From positions 1,364,001-1,428,000 of the forward strand of contig CAJSYZ010000007.1 in NCBI GenBank assembly GCA_910574455.1: a DNA stretch of 64,000 bases, written 5' to 3'. Under the pieces are notes generated by a model that saw only the letters and a list, made by a program, of their open reading frames with translations, searched no databases and had not been told where the DNA came from. Source of the DNA: Trichaptum fuscoviolaceum. Its lineage: Eukaryota > Basidiomycota > Agaricomycetes > Hymenochaetales > Trichaptaceae. The position numbers were made by a program, and so were the translations under genes. Positions within the stretch are counted from its first letter, which is position 1, and the number at the start of each line of letters is the position of its first letter. Shown here one piece after another: positions 11,201 through 24,327 of this stretch.

Positions 11201-14200
11201 GACCGATACGTAGTCAGATCAAGGTGCTGATGGTCTGATTATCACCTCAACATCCGAATGATGTGCAGTCCGTATTTCAAGATTGCCGAGGCCTCGAGTA
11301 TCTTGTTTTGAGCACCGAGCGTCATCAGAACATCATACTGGTAGTGGTATTGACTGGTTCCAGCATTGATATATTTGCGAAATACTCTACATCAGCTAAA
11401 CCTCATTATATGATTTCTTATATTATTCACCGAAGATCAGTAGTATCAATAAACTGATTCTATCAGTGATGTCTCCGACTCGGAGAATCGGCAAGATGCA
11501 AGTATCCAGCTTAATTGATATTCCTGGATGTGTTGGCCGACGAACTCCATCAAAGTTTCGCTTGTAGGCCGATCCTCGCCTTTCACGGAGAATCATTGCT
11601 GCTAATAACCCATTCGCCGACTTGGAGACCTCGATTGCGAGTAAGAGAAATATTACTCAGGTTGGACAAAGCCGGTGATCCCAACTCATCAGATCCTTGC
11701 TGCCTGGAGCTAGCCGCAGTTATTCTGAGTTACCGGACAATGCAAGTTAAATACTAATTTTAGCGCACCTGGGCCAATGTCCAAGTCTATGTACACGAGT
11801 TAGACCACCTTTCGCTAGCTACTTAAAAGTTCTGGTGACTGCATGACGAGACACCTGTGGATGCAAGGAACTTGAACCTGCCTTCAAATACAACGAATAG
11901 CAAGTTCTATACTACTGTTCACGGCAATCGTCTTGTGGAGCTCGTACGTTCATCTCGGGAGAGGTATCTGTCTTGGAGCTTTGTTAGTGTAAATGTGAAG
12001 CACACCAGTAATACTCGTACAGGAGCACATGGCAATAGCTTAGTTCGGCGAGTGTTCTACACCAGCCCATTGAAGAAGCTGGAGACTATTCGACGCATAA
12101 TCAGGAGCTCTACATAACTACTACACAAGTGCAAAGCAATCGGCGAAAGTACCAATGAATCGTGGGGTGTGGTTCCAGGAATAGTTGATGCATCAGAGGC
12201 GAGTAGACTCACTAGAAGACCGGATACTATCTAATTACCCTCATATAAATTCGCAAAGCATTCTCGCCGAAATCTAAAGCAACGGCTCACCGTATGGATC
12301 AGAAACAGATTGAGGGACCATGAACAACAGCATGGATAGCTCCGTTGTTTTAGGCGTGCACGCTCTCGGAAAAGTCATACCTTGAAACTGTAAACACTGT
12401 TAACAAATGCTTCGATGTATACGGAGAACGCACGTCCCCTCCCGGGAAATTGGGAGCCATGAGAGCTGGTGAACGAATCTAGCCACCCTTACCAACGATC
12501 GTCGCATGTGCTCGCTTGCTATTAGGGACGTCGGCGATAGCCCAGGTAGGTTATGCAAAGCGAGAAATGCAAAGTAACCGTAACTGCACCCGGCCCGACG
12601 GTCCCACAAGTGGAGCTCCGTATTTCAAGAAGAGCGCTGATACAGTGGATCACCTGTTGTCTACAAATGAGGATAGTAAGTAGATGAATGTGATGTATAG
12701 TTGTTAGCTATGCGCAAAAGCGCCCAAATGATGAAAGCAATTCAATCGAGGAAGATTTGAGTGTACGTTCAAGTTCTTGCCTTGAATTGAGTATCTCAAA
12801 GCATCTTCCTTCGATCTCTTCTCTCTTCTACAATAGACCAGTTCAAGCGTCAATTTCATCTTTTATATCAAGTCTGTACCCACAATTTGGCGAAGGCGTT
12901 TTCGTGCCCTCCTTCTTCCGGTTTCATACGAAAGACTGTTGGGATGCAGAATTGCCCTCTAGGACTGCGATTTAATCAGGCAAGCACCAGCTCCGTGATC
13001 GGTATCTTCGAGAAGACTGGGGGGGGGGGAGAATGTTGAATCGACTCTGAAATGTAGACGACATGCGTTTACAGACAGGCAAACGCGTAAAGTAGGCGGC
13101 GGGAACATGATATTTGTCTTGTAGATAATCGGATCCGGTGACAATCCCAAAAAGGAATATCTTGTTGCCGTTTTAGGAAGATAAAATGACAAACCTGAAT
13201 GAAGGCCCAAGCACTTTCATATCCGAGGGAGGTGATGAGAACGATTACTTCTCAGATATTGTACAGTCTTGTCTGTCTGCAAGTTTCATTCTTTCCTAGC
13301 GCCTAGGTTATCGGAGATCGACCATACAGCAAGCCTCTGGCCTGAACACACTGCACTTGCATAACCATGCTATCAGATCGGCGATAATTTTGATGCAACT
13401 TGACGAGAGGGTTTTAGAACGAGGAACGATGATATCTGTAACAAGGTCAGGTTTCCGCGCATATTCCAAGTTCCTTCGGCCAAGTACTCGCTTTGTAGTC
13501 CCACGCTATGTGATGCACCTGCTTACAAAAAGATGTTTGCGAATTATGACGGTTGGTTGCAGGACACCTAAACAAGAGACACACCCAAGACTTCAGGTTT
13601 ATGAAACATACAAAGGACTCACAATTTTTTGTTTTTTCTGCATCTTCATAATTCCGATGGCAAATATGTGCCTCTTGGTTCCTATTATCCGCTTCTTACC
13701 CCCACGTTCCGATTAGGTCTAGCCCAAGCTACCTTGTTGCAACATCGTGTTTTCCTCCCTTCATGACCATGTGTCACCTTTCTCTTTCTGTTCTTGTCTC
13801 CGTCCCTCTAGAAGCATTACAGCTGACACTGCCGATTAGATGCTCACCATGTACAAACTGTGCCCTTCCTCCTCCAGAAAAACACTGAAAAGCCTAATGC
13901 CGTATTCACGACTCGAAAGTCGATTATTCCGCGCGCATCCTCCGTGCCTCCTTAAACAATAGTGACGCTATCTGTGACGAATATACAGCAAGATGAAGCC
14001 CCCCGTTTTAGTAGAGTGAGGACGATTACGAGACTTTAATAGCACCGAAAGGTTTCTGCAGCAGTAACTTGCTAAAGCGACATGCCTATATTTGATCGGG
14101 AGTTCCTTCTTTCCATATGAAAGTAGACGACTATTGCATGAGGCTGAAAAGTGAAGCAGAAGTCGGAGGCCGTGAAATTTTGGATTGATCTCGAGGAGTT

Positions 14201-15124
14201 GACAGTTCTAGTAGGAAGCAAGAATGTACACGATTGTGTATACCGACTTTGCAGGAGCTCCGCAAGTTTGTTGTTGACAACGCAAGCACCCGAAAGGTGT
14301 ATGTTACCGATACATGAGTGTCGACGAGCCAATGTCTTCAAAGCAAGTACTCGAAAAGAAGCTAATCCAAGGCAAGCAAGTCCATTGTGCCTCGACCTAG
14401 GGTGTCACTCACTTCCATACCCTGCTGCCTGCCACCCCAGCCAGCGGAACGACCAGGCGTCTAGCGAAGTGTGCTTCGCTCTGTATCCCTGGGGTGCAGT
14501 ACCGTCGTAGGTTCTCGAAGTGTGGCTGACATGAGGCAGCTACCCTTGCTAAGGAGGGATACAATTGAGTGGAGTAGCGCCACCATTACCAACAAATCTG
14601 GATAAGAACCAGATTCAAGAGCAGTATAACGCGTACGCGGGAAGACTTGTCTAGTGACCATGAGGCAAGAGCATTTGCGAGTCCAGCTCAGAGCAGGCAG
14701 GCGACCATATGAAAGACAGCGAAAGATTGGCCTGGGTGTGTGTGAGAGCGGCTCAGAAGGCATTCCCCCTCTCTGCTAAGCGAAGAGAATCGTTGTTTCC
14801 GTGCCTGTCGGCTTAGACGGTGCTCCGGCGATTACTGCAATGGCGAACATAGACACGCTATGAAGACCAGGCAGTCAAGAACACATACGTGACACAATTA
14901 TGTTTGGACGTATAAGTTTAAAACGGACATTACCATGATCCGATCCATCACCTCAAGCGAGGATTGCGTGCCTTGCTTATTGTCTTCATTCAGTTCATTG
15001 GGTCCGATCTTGTTTTTCGCTTCCAGTGGGGCTAAGACGCACACAACTTAGATATCATATACTCACAACCACGCTCAGACTCTCATGCACCTTATGTTTG
15101 CGGAAATAACGACCTCTAGCGACT
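8246..15124. other. Gene-poor interval, right part
   Basis: Almost 7 kb without a supported gene in an otherwise dense region. The plus-strand frames at 9599-10063 (154 codons) and 10450-10944 (164 codons) show no domain and irregular composition. A run of eleven G lies at 13019-13029. C/T-rich plus-strand stretches near 12780-12930 and 13730-13810 resemble transcript leaders but do not lead into a coding region. No tRNA, rRNA, terminal inverted repeat or tandem array was recognised by eye. Old transposon remnants or long non-coding transcripts are possible. Confidence 0.5.
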
Positions 15125-18100
15125 TCATATGGCGACTAGCTTCAGAGTATCGACAATTTGAGAAGCTATGGCGGACAGTTCGGGCGATTCTTCCTTCGAC
15201 CTACGCGAGCAGCGTTCATTTCGTAAAGTGAGAACGATGCTACGCTATTCGAAAATGATGATAAGGAAAGACGAACCATTCGGTTTCAAGAAGAAGTTCT
15301 TCCAGTTTCTCGTCATAAAACTCATCTCTGGATTGAAGCAACGTGTAGAGCGCCTCCGCGGTGTCGGCTCGAGTCTAAAACCTGGAATTAGATGTCGCGC
15401 ATTGAAGGTACTCGGCACCCGGCATTACCTTTGGATAGTTATGTCGCAGGAAACGACCCAGTGCTGCGATCGCAGCCCCACGAAGTTTCTCGGAGGGCAA
15501 TGGTAGTATATTCATAGCTCTATCAATGCACGAAGGTGAGTGTGTGCACATCGTCGTAGTCCCCAACGTACATTCTCATGCATTCTTCCACTCTCTGAAT
15601 GCTCTTTATTCTCTCTATGTTCGTTATTGCGTAATCCAGGATGGCTTTAATACTGGCCCAATCCTCAGCACGCGGGATGTAAGAGATAGTTGCAGCAAAA
15701 CGCACATTGTTTCGCCCTCATCTGCCTCCCCAGAGAGAAGTGGCAAGCAGGTATCGCCTTCCAATATTACATTGCAAGCTTGTAACGCTGGAACGATAAC
15801 ACTGTTCTTCCCAGGGTTATCCATGATTAGACAGATTAACTCTTTGAAAATCGTTTCAAGGCAGCACTTTCCAGGAGCCGCTGCACTGTCGCTATAAGGC
15901 TCAAGAGTGCGCACATAGTTACGAAATGCGAGCGCGGCGGGTTGTTGCTACGATAATACATGTTAAGTAAGGCGGAAGGAAACACAGGGTCACTTAACTC
16001 ACCGTGCTTCCAGTTCTACTGCCGATACTGAGGACAAGCCCCTTCAACACCTGCGTCCTGTACTGATCTACTCCGAGAAAGCGGACAGCACGCGGATACA
16101 ACCATGTACCATCATTCCACTGTGCTGTGGGGGGAGCTTCAAGTATTTCCGAGAAGAGGGTCCTGTCTCTCACAGTCCAATCTTCCTTGACGAACGTGCC
16201 TCTATCTGTAATAGTCGGCGGGGGCAAGTTTAAAAGGGTTATGAAGGCTTCCCCAGCACACTGGCGGACATTGTCAAGTCTTTCTACACCTTGCTTCAGA
16301 ATACCGGCTATGGCCGTATGGTAATGTTTGACCGACAGGTACTCGTCGATCTTGTGCGACTTCGTCACTATGGCCTGGATCATTTCGCATAGGCCTTTAA
16401 CGCAAGCTATGCGAACCCAAGAGCCAACATCTCCTCGTTCATTCACGGTATAGTCATCCAGCCCTTTGAAGAAGCAGGTGAAAATGTGGCTCACGGTTTC
16501 TGGAGGCATATCTGACGGGAGATTAAGGTATCAAATGATGAATGAAAACCATGATTATGCTTACAATCGGGTAGCAATGGGGCATATCTTGAGACAATCT
16601 TCGCGAGAGAGGTGAAGGCAAGCTTTCGCGCTTCCACGTCTCGGAAACCTTCGCTCTATTGGAATGAAGTCAGAATCAAAACTAATTGTTGTTCGAATCC
16701 CGTACGTTATATCCAACGCTCTTTAAGAGGCACGGCAAAGCGTGCGTAAGTCCCATTTTGCAGACTCGGTAATCAATCCCGCCGAGAACTCGTCCCAAGC
16801 TTTGTTGAACCACTGGTGAACCCATGCCAAACTCCGTGGTCCATGTAGAAAAGAGAAGGATATCAGCTTTGGCTAGGAGATGATTATTGAAATACACTTA
16901 TTCGGATACATCGTCTGAGCAATCAGTCAGACGACTAAGGGATGCCATAGCCGACGCAGCAGCTTCCTGTACGCTGCTGTTGCGATGGCGGAGACCCACG
17001 TCAATGATACGCCTCCAATAGGATTTGTTTGCCGAGGTAGAATACTCTTGGATTTCCTCGGCAGAAAGCGCATTGGAGATGAATAGGCAAGCAGCCTCGG
17101 TGATGAGATGATTACGCGGATTGGAAAGAAGAGTTGATGGGATATGCGATAGCATATCGAATGTCTAGGCGCTTTCAGCCAAGGTAAGGGAATGAAAACA
17201 AAACCACTTATGAACATACCTTTCGCCTGAACTGTCCGGTCTTGATACCCTTTTCGGCAAATAGCTTATACAGCTCGCTCAAAGCTAGTAACCCACCGTG
17301 CATGTCTATAACGTCCACAGACCTTAGCAAGTCAGAGGCTCGTTCTACCACTTCCGTGCCAAGAACAATGGCATCGGGTGCGCAAACGAGGGCCAAAGAT
17401 TGCGACCCCAGACGACGCATGGACTCATCCCAATGTCGCAAAGTGACTCCAAGAAGGCGGTCTACAATAGCATGTAGATACTCTTCGTGACTTACGAAAG
17501 CGTTGGTTTGTGTCATAACGTTCAAAGAAAAGATTGGGACTTACATGGCGACTAGAGGAGCAGCAACGAGGAATGCGTTCCTTCTGACCCCTACAGAGAA
17601 GAAATCTATCTTAGCTAATACATCAATGCCTTCGGGAAATAGGCCCTTGGGTGACGAGTCAGTATAGTATGTTCGAGTGAAAGAAAGAAAGCACATACCA
17701 ATCGTCCTACGTTCTCTTGAAAGGCAGCACTCGCCGCGCGCCGGATATGAACTTCCCTGTCAAATAATGAGACAATCACAAGGTCCTGGGCGAGTTTGAG
17801 AGCGAAAGGCTCAAGAACTGCTTTGCTGGAACTACGGGCCAAGGACCAGAAGACGTATGCTGCTGCATCTCGAACATTCGAACCAACAGAGAAGGATCCT
17901 TTCCTAATGTCAAATATCAGAGCCTAAAGGAAAGAAGTGTATGAGCGCGGATTAAAATGATAGAGAACTTGTTTACTTTGGATGTCCAACTAATGACATC
18001 CGGAAGGCGGAGATTAGATATGAGATCTCGACGGGCAAGCTCGGCACATGCAAGCGTCGCTCCATGCCATGGGAATTCCGCTATTGCGGGAATGCTTGAC

Positions 18101-19610
18101 ATTGAAATGTTGTCGTCCATCGAGTGCATTGTATAGAACCCAAGTATGTTGTCCACAACTTGATCGACATAAGACACAGGCAATCGCTCGCATATTCGTG
18201 CAAGATTTTTGGCAGCGGACCATCGTACTGTTGTATCCTACAGCCAGAAGGCTTGTCACAAATCTTGGTCATGTAAAGCAATCCCATACCTCATCTTGTA
18301 GCCCTTCAAATAGGATTTCAAATGAATTTTCCACTTCTTCCGGGACATCAATTTCATCCTCGGATTCATCGACGGCGGCAGGTTTCTCCTCGGATGCGTT
18401 CGACGACAGAGCCTTCCCTATACAATTTTAGTCGATAATAAACATAGATGTCTCAATCAATACCTTTTCGCCGGGATGTCGATGGAGATGGTAGCATACG
18501 CATCGCAATTCGGGCAATTAGCTTCAACCGGATCTTTCTTACTGGAGACATCCCCATAAATTTGCTTTGCGACACCTTAGAGGCAAAGTCCAGCATACGT
18601 GCACGATAGAGCTGTTGTACTTCGATTGGTGCAGACTTCGAAATCTCGGCAAATACTCGCAGCGCTCCGATGGACTTCAGACAGTTGTTAAAGACGTAGG
18701 TGACGCGTAGCCTTTCCACGTACCGTGAATAAGTCAGAAGGATTCATTAATTCTTGTTCCGCTGAATCAAGGAAAGAGTTCAGATTTCCACTCATATCCT
18801 TCCTACACAATTAGATTGATCAAACATGACCCACGATGACCACTCACCTCATATACAACCTAGACAATAGAAGTGCAGCAGCCTCTCTTTCCATCCCTGA
18901 TTTACAGAGATTCTCCTTCCCGATCTTCACCAAAGCATGAGCCGTCTGACCTGCATCGATTTCATCGAACTGAGCGAGGTCAAACGGTATCATACAAACT
19001 AAGGATATCCAGAGAAGCACAACATAGCGCAGCCCCCATTGCATTTCCTCCTTTGCAGGCCCGTTCTCCGCATTCATGTACGCAATTGCAACAGACACGT
19101 CCGCAATCTCATGGGGAAAGTAGTTCACTGAAGAGGATGTGTCAAAAATAGGTCTAAGATATAGTAATATGAAGGCTAACCTATCGTCTTGTAGCCTCTG
19201 GTTTTCATGAAGTTATATATGACATAGCAAAGTCTCTTCACGCGCTGTGACGAGTAAGCAGCCCCTGGGTGGGAGATGAAGACTGCAGCATGATTCTTTA
19301 GTTTTTGGACCAGAGGTGTGACGAGCGAGTCGAGGTGCGGGTCAAGGAGGTACGGCTGTTCTTGATACTCGTTGAGCTACAACAGAGGCGGTGGGTAAGG
19401 TAATCTTGAACGCCATGCACAGAGACTGGAAAAGTTTACAATTTGTGTTATCTTGAGCACTTGCGATTCCTCAACTTTTTCTTCAGATGCGGGAGGCTCT
19501 TCAGAGAGCGAAAGGCGTAGGATGGCATTCAGTCTCTCGAGAGTTTCATCTAGCTTTTCGAAGGAGTTCAGCACCCTAGGCTCCGAATTGAGTTCGGTAT
19601 TTGAATCCAT
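15125..19610 (-). CDS. TBCD: Tubulin-folding cofactor D
   Basis: A many-exon minus-strand gene encoding a HEAT/ARM-repeat protein. Cofactor D captures beta-tubulin released from CCT/cofactor A and, with cofactors C and E, assembles alpha/beta-tubulin heterodimers in the cytoplasm. Family landmarks appear in order: the N-terminal segment with YLLDPHLDSLVTPLV; RYVVLLWISLVCMIPFDL; REVHIRRAASAAFQENVGRL; SHEEYLHAIVDRLLGVTLRHW; and near the C-terminus GDVGSWVRIACVKGLCEMI. The start is the ATG at 19610 (MDSNTELNSE). Near the 3' end an acceptor (TTTTAG) after the TCCAG near 15380 restores the frame as YPKTRADTAEALYTLLQ. A further junction gives ETEWSKEESPEL before the stop at 15125-15127. All exons that I joined kept an open frame, so the gene looks intact. 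Confidence 0.92.
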
Positions 19611-20398
19611 CGCAATTATCAAGAGATTCGTCCGATGGCTGACAATTGTGTGTTATGCCTCTTCAACTAAGAGACAGATGCGGGGCTCAACCCATTGGAC
19701 GTGTCGAACTCGACGTGAATTGAAGTCATAGGTTTGAGGCAGCCGCCGGGCAGTGCCGCAAAATCATGACATGATGCCGGCGGAGCTTCAACTTAAAGTT
19801 CTTCACTTCTTCAACTAGAAACTCGTCACTCAGCTTTACCCTCTCCCTTGGTTTCTTGACTTGAAGTCTTAACAACTCATTCGTATACAGGACTTATTCC
19901 TCACCATCCCCGGGCATGAATAACTCTATCCCACGGCCGTACGTTTATAGGACATGTGCATATACTGTAGTACAAATAGTAGTTCTGACATATTCGGAAG
20001 GAACAGGCTTCTGGCATGCAGCCTGCAAGGTTTGTAGTGCAGGCTTCGCCGCTAAGGACTAAACCTTGCAGATGTCATATGTGACTTTGGGCAAGCTCGA
20101 TCGTCGAGTAGTATCTGAAGCTGTTCCTCTTTCTGAATTGATTAAATCACCAATGAAGCAGGACGGTGTTGTTCCTCCGTCCACCTCGGCACACTGTAGT
20201 CTATGAGGTGAGTAATCAATCTATTGTTTATGGCAGAATTCATAAGGCCAGGGAAGGGCTCGAGTGCACTGACTTTGCCAGTATGTGCACTTTCCATTTC
20301 GCGAGTTGTTTTCGACCTTTTTTTACAATACACCCGAAGCTTGTTATTAGTAGATGACACCGTGACATCTCTCCTACACTAACTCTAGAATATGTGGT
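19611..20398. other. Intergenic spacer
   Basis: This is the promoter side of the cofactor D gene and the 3' flank of the kinase-like gene. Only short shadow frames occur and no RNA gene or repeat was recognised. Confidence 0.6.
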
Positions 20399-21778
20399 TC
20401 AAACGAGGTCTTTTGACCAGGCAATGATAGCGTCATTATATGACTGATCACTGTCCCAGTTCTGGAACCAATAGAATAGCTCGCGTTGTGCTGTTCCATT
20501 GCGAAGATAATCATAAAACTCGACATGAGTCTCGCGAACAGCCTGAAGATGTGCCTCATCAGATATCATTGACGACAGGCTGAGTCGATGCCTTACCTCT
20601 TTAAATATGATTCGCAGTTTTTGGATGGTGTCATGCTCTTCTTCCCACCAAGTTTGGAACTTTCCTCCCCTCGGGTTGAATTTGGGATTATAGAAGCCAT
20701 CAAACCTTAGCCATATAGGATAGTCTGCAGCTAATGGCGCAGGGAGAAAGGTGTGCAGATCCCAGTCGATGATTGCGGAGACTTGAATATCGCCGTCGTG
20801 TCCAGATTCAATGAAGACATTGGGCATCCTCAAATCTGGATGTGAAAGGTGGAACACAGCGGGAGTATCTGAGGAACATATGCATCGGCGCACAGAGTCC
20901 AATGCATCCAGGGCAGTAGATGCGTCTGCAGTGCTTATCTTTCGGAGATGCTTGATAAACAAGTCAGCCAGGTCATCCACAGAATATGGTTTTGCTGAAA
21001 GAGGTGGATATGTTCCTCGTGCGGACTCAACAGTGGGTCCAATGATAAGCGATCCATCTTCGTCTGTGCCAACGGTACTTCCCGACACCGACGTCGTGAT
21101 ATTGAATATATCACCCATTTCTTTGGCGATTCTCTTGGTGAGATCAACCTGAAGCAAGCATCGTTAGAAGGGATCATTAACGCGCTGGAAGTTGACAAAC
21201 CTTTTGTGCTAAAGAAAGGCATGCATAAACTGTTGTCAACTCCATTCCAGCGACCCTCTCCATGAGGAGGAAAGGAAGCTTGACCGATACACCGCCCGAG
21301 ATCCCCGAGATTGTGCTAAGACAGAGGACGACGGGCACAGGGACAGAGCATGCGTTCCTCACGTACTGCAGGAGAGCTTGTTCCCCCATCGTTTTGGTGT
21401 AAGCCCAGGACTCTGAGCTGTCGGGCAAGCCTGCACGTGAGACACGGGCGATCAAGGTTTTGTTCTCCTTAACCTTCACGGAGAATACCTAGAGGGCATG
21501 AGGCTCAGCAATATCAGAATGACGTACGAAAGGAGGGTATTTACAGTGTGATAACCACCTTCCGCGAGGAAGGCAATCGTTGCCTCAAATGAACCAATTC
21601 TGTCATCACGATAGGAGGAAACAGCATCGAGAATACCCTGCAAATTAAGCAGTACACCATCGCGATCGATCTCTGTTTTGTTTAAGGGTTCTTCCATCGG
21701 GTATTCAATCGGCATACTGTCGGTATTGCCATGTTGATCATACACAGTCAGATAGTCAGACGAAGTAAGATGCGTCAT
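20399..21778 (-). CDS. Aminoglycoside-phosphotransferase-fold kinase-like protein
   Basis: Three exons: the first from the ATG at 21778 (MTHLTSSDYL) to about 21547, the second about 21491-21200, and the third about 21149-20399. The joins are clean (GGYHTVFSVKV and LSLAQKVDLTKRIA). The N-lobe has a glycine-rich turn (EGGYHTVF) and a conserved ARVSR segment. The C-lobe carries the APH catalytic loop as HPDLRMPNVF and the metal-binding segment IIDWD about 20 residues later. In the family the loop Asp is the catalytic base and the DWD aspartate binds Mg. Fungal genomes hold large expanded sets of such proteins with unknown small-molecule or protein substrates, so antibiotic resistance should not be assumed. 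The key Asp and Asn are present, so activity is plausible. Confidence 0.85.
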
Positions 21779-22359
21779 AGTTGTCAATTAGGTTGCGGAG
21801 GCTGATGTGGTTGAAGTAGGTAAAAGGTGTTGGAGGACAAAAACGAGAACAGGAGACATGGGCTGAGCAGTATAAGTACCTACATATCTCGCCGGAGTCA
21901 CTCACTAGTTCACCATCGCCACCTATTAGCTAGGTTATGAGTCTAGCCACTTGACTCAGATCAGTTCGCCCTTTTGAATTGTATTTGTACTTTCAAATGT
22001 ATACCTGTCCCTTATCGATAGGCCATTTTGAGCTCACTTGTGGTTCAATATGGAGGTGGCTGTGAAAAAGGTCTGTAGCCGGTCCAGTGAAGCTCGCAGC
22101 CTCGCAAATAAGTGTGTCTGTACTGTGATATTTTTTATCGTGTCGAGAAGGCAGTTGATTGACTACTATTAGCTTGGATAGACGATCCCTCTTGATCACA
22201 CCATCTGTATGCGCTATCTGTGATAGTTTATTAGTCAACTATATCTGCACAATACCAGTTGAGCTCGGTAGATCTTACCTTTCTGATTGAGAGCACTCGA
22301 GATAACAACGTATATCATCAAGCAAGAATTCTATCGTCAAGTTCGATACTACTAACTAT
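21779..22359. other. Intergenic spacer
   Basis: This is the promoter of the kinase-like gene (right of 21778 on the plus strand) and the 3' flank of the Arc1-like gene. No gene or RNA gene was recognised. Confidence 0.6.
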
Positions 22360-23997
22360 TCATGACAGCGAGGCACCCGCGAGCGTCGGCGCAACGCATA
22401 CACCCCGCTCTGTTCTGATTTTATGCACGCTCTTTGTTGCGGGGTCAACCCACGCAGCCTCTAGGCTATCTAGCGTCGTGAAGCCTTTACACGAGAGGTT
22501 TGAGATCAGGGTCATATCGTTTATCTTATAATGGGCTAACCAGGTTGAATTGTCTCGAAAATTTTCTTTTTCGGATTTAGTTGGGAAAGCGGTGTCGCTT
22601 CTGCGTAAGGGCCGCATTCAGTGTTTATACTAATGTATCATGTAGAGGCATGCTTACTTTCATACTTTTCTCCTTCGAAGTACACGCGGTCACCAGGTTT
22701 GGACCCTGATGGAGGCTGAATGAGTTCAATTCCGGCATCCTTACCATCCTTTGAAGTCGCCTGAATGATTATGGGTAGACGTGAGCATCTATATAATGAA
22801 GAAAAAGGTGTGTACCCACGCATAAAACCATAGCAAAGCTCTTGACACCACGCATATTTGCAGGTTTTAGGTTGCACTGGGCGTTTCATTAGAACGACGA
22901 AGAACCACAACGGCGGAAAGGCTTACTACTCCGACAAGATACTTGTCTCGCATTTGATCTATTGGGATATAGTGAACAAGACCGGAAACAACGGTTCTGG
23001 GGCCGGTCTCCTCTCCGAAGTCAATTTGCTACTCAAGCATATAGCGTGAGTTCGGCGCTTGAAACAAAGTGGAAGTGACGTACCTCAACATAGAGACCGT
23101 CAGCATCAGGATGTTTCATGACTTCAGATGATCATAAGTATCGAGCACACAAATAGCTAGTAAATACATACTGTCGACAATATGCCCAACCCGAAGATCA
23201 ATCATGGACGGTACGGGTTCGCCAGCATCCTCCGCCGGGGCGTTTTTCCCTCCACCAGCAGCTTTCTTACCCGATGCGACATCGGCTGCACCTTTCTCTT
23301 TTGGCGCTTTCTCCTTCTTCTCTTTCTTTTGTGCCTCACCGCCCTCCTTAGCGACTGTTTCCTTCGGTTGCTTGGGCTGCTTAACTGACTTCTCCTTGGA
23401 TTCAACAACTTCCGGGGGAGTGGCCTTGGCCGCCTTCTCCTTCTTCTTTGGAGGGTCTGCTTTACGATCAAGCTTCGGCATGTGATCCAAGTCAAACGAG
23501 ACTAGTGGGAAGGACGGTGAAAGGGCATCTGCCGCTTTACGGACCGAAGGTCGGGTCTGAATGTGATCAAAGTATCGAGTGAGAGCAGGATGCGAATAGT
23601 ATTGCGGGGGCTGGAGCTGGGACTGCGAAGAAAATATTAGGATAAATCTGAAACTACACCGACGAATATTTGACTCACGAGGGTAGGGTGTAGGGCTCCG
23701 TACAGAGCAACATCTGCAGCTGTAAGGTAGTTGCTCACGAGATACGTTCTCGGCGTTAACGTCGATTCTAGTTCCTAGAGGATATATGAGAAGGCCTAAG
23801 CGGTTTATACAATGGATCAAGCATACTTTCGCTGCCTCTGGCTTTACAATGTCTCCTTGTGCAACTTTTGAGATCCAATCGGATACCTCGGCCTTGTCTT
23901 TGTCGGAAGTGCCAAAGTCCTCGTCTTTGGGAGCAGCAGAAGCAACAAGATCTCGCAGTGGAGACGGTAACTTTGAGATCACAGAACTTGAAGCCAT
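22360..23997 (-). CDS. Arc1/AIMP1-type tRNA-binding aminoacylation cofactor
   Basis: A multi-exon minus-strand gene starting at the ATG at 23997 (MASSSVISKLPSPLRDL). Domains in order: an N-terminal GST-C-like helical region (ELESTLTPRTYLVSNYLTAADVALYGALHPTL); a Lys/Ala/Pro/Glu-rich basic linker; then an EMAP-II/Trbp111-type tRNA-binding OB fold. The OB fold begins IDLRVGHIVDIMKHPDADGLYVE and contains GPRTVVSGLVHYI, CNLKPANMRGVKS and FAMVLCATSKDGKDAGIELIQPP. In yeast, Arc1 uses its N-terminal part to hold methionyl- and glutamyl-tRNA synthetases and its C-terminal part to deliver tRNA. AIMP1 plays a similar scaffold role in animals. The exon joins that I checked keep the frame, including an acceptor giving EATPLSQLNPKKK. 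The gene looks intact. Confidence 0.92.
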
Positions 23998-24327
23998 AAT
24001 GTATCGCCGAATGTAGTTGAATCTAAGCACGCGTAAAGAGGTAGGAAGACGGAGGGGTAGAGTCATGCACACAGGCATGGCAAAGCAGATCAAAAATCTA
24101 ATCTGGTCTGCCAGTGTGAGTTCAAGTTATGGTTATATATTCTCACGACCTCGAGTCCAACTTGAAGGCCACCGAGACGCGCCGCGCGTGTCCACCGCGC
24201 TCGACATCCAGCGCGTTCCCCTCGACGTCAAGATTGACTTCGGCTTCCACTGCACGGGCTCTAGTAATTTATATCTTTCTTTCTCGCTGGTGACGGCCTG
24301 CAAGTTGAATTTCAATCTCTATTCCAG
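23998..24327. promoter_or_regulatory. Shared divergent promoter region
   Basis: The Arc1-like gene (minus) and the probable Scm3 gene (plus) have start codons 330 bp apart, so both promoters must lie here or overlap. I see no TATA box close to either start. The pairing suggests possible co-expression, but this is inferred from spacing alone. Confidence 0.5.

Noticed and set aside
13019..13029. Run of eleven G
   Set aside because: A lone homopolymer without neighbouring repeats; may be ordinary or a sequencing-sensitive site.
16682..16705. GTTCGAATCCC resembling a tRNA B-box
   Set aside because: It lies in or next to a coding exon of the cofactor D gene, with no matching A-box or acceptor stem around it.
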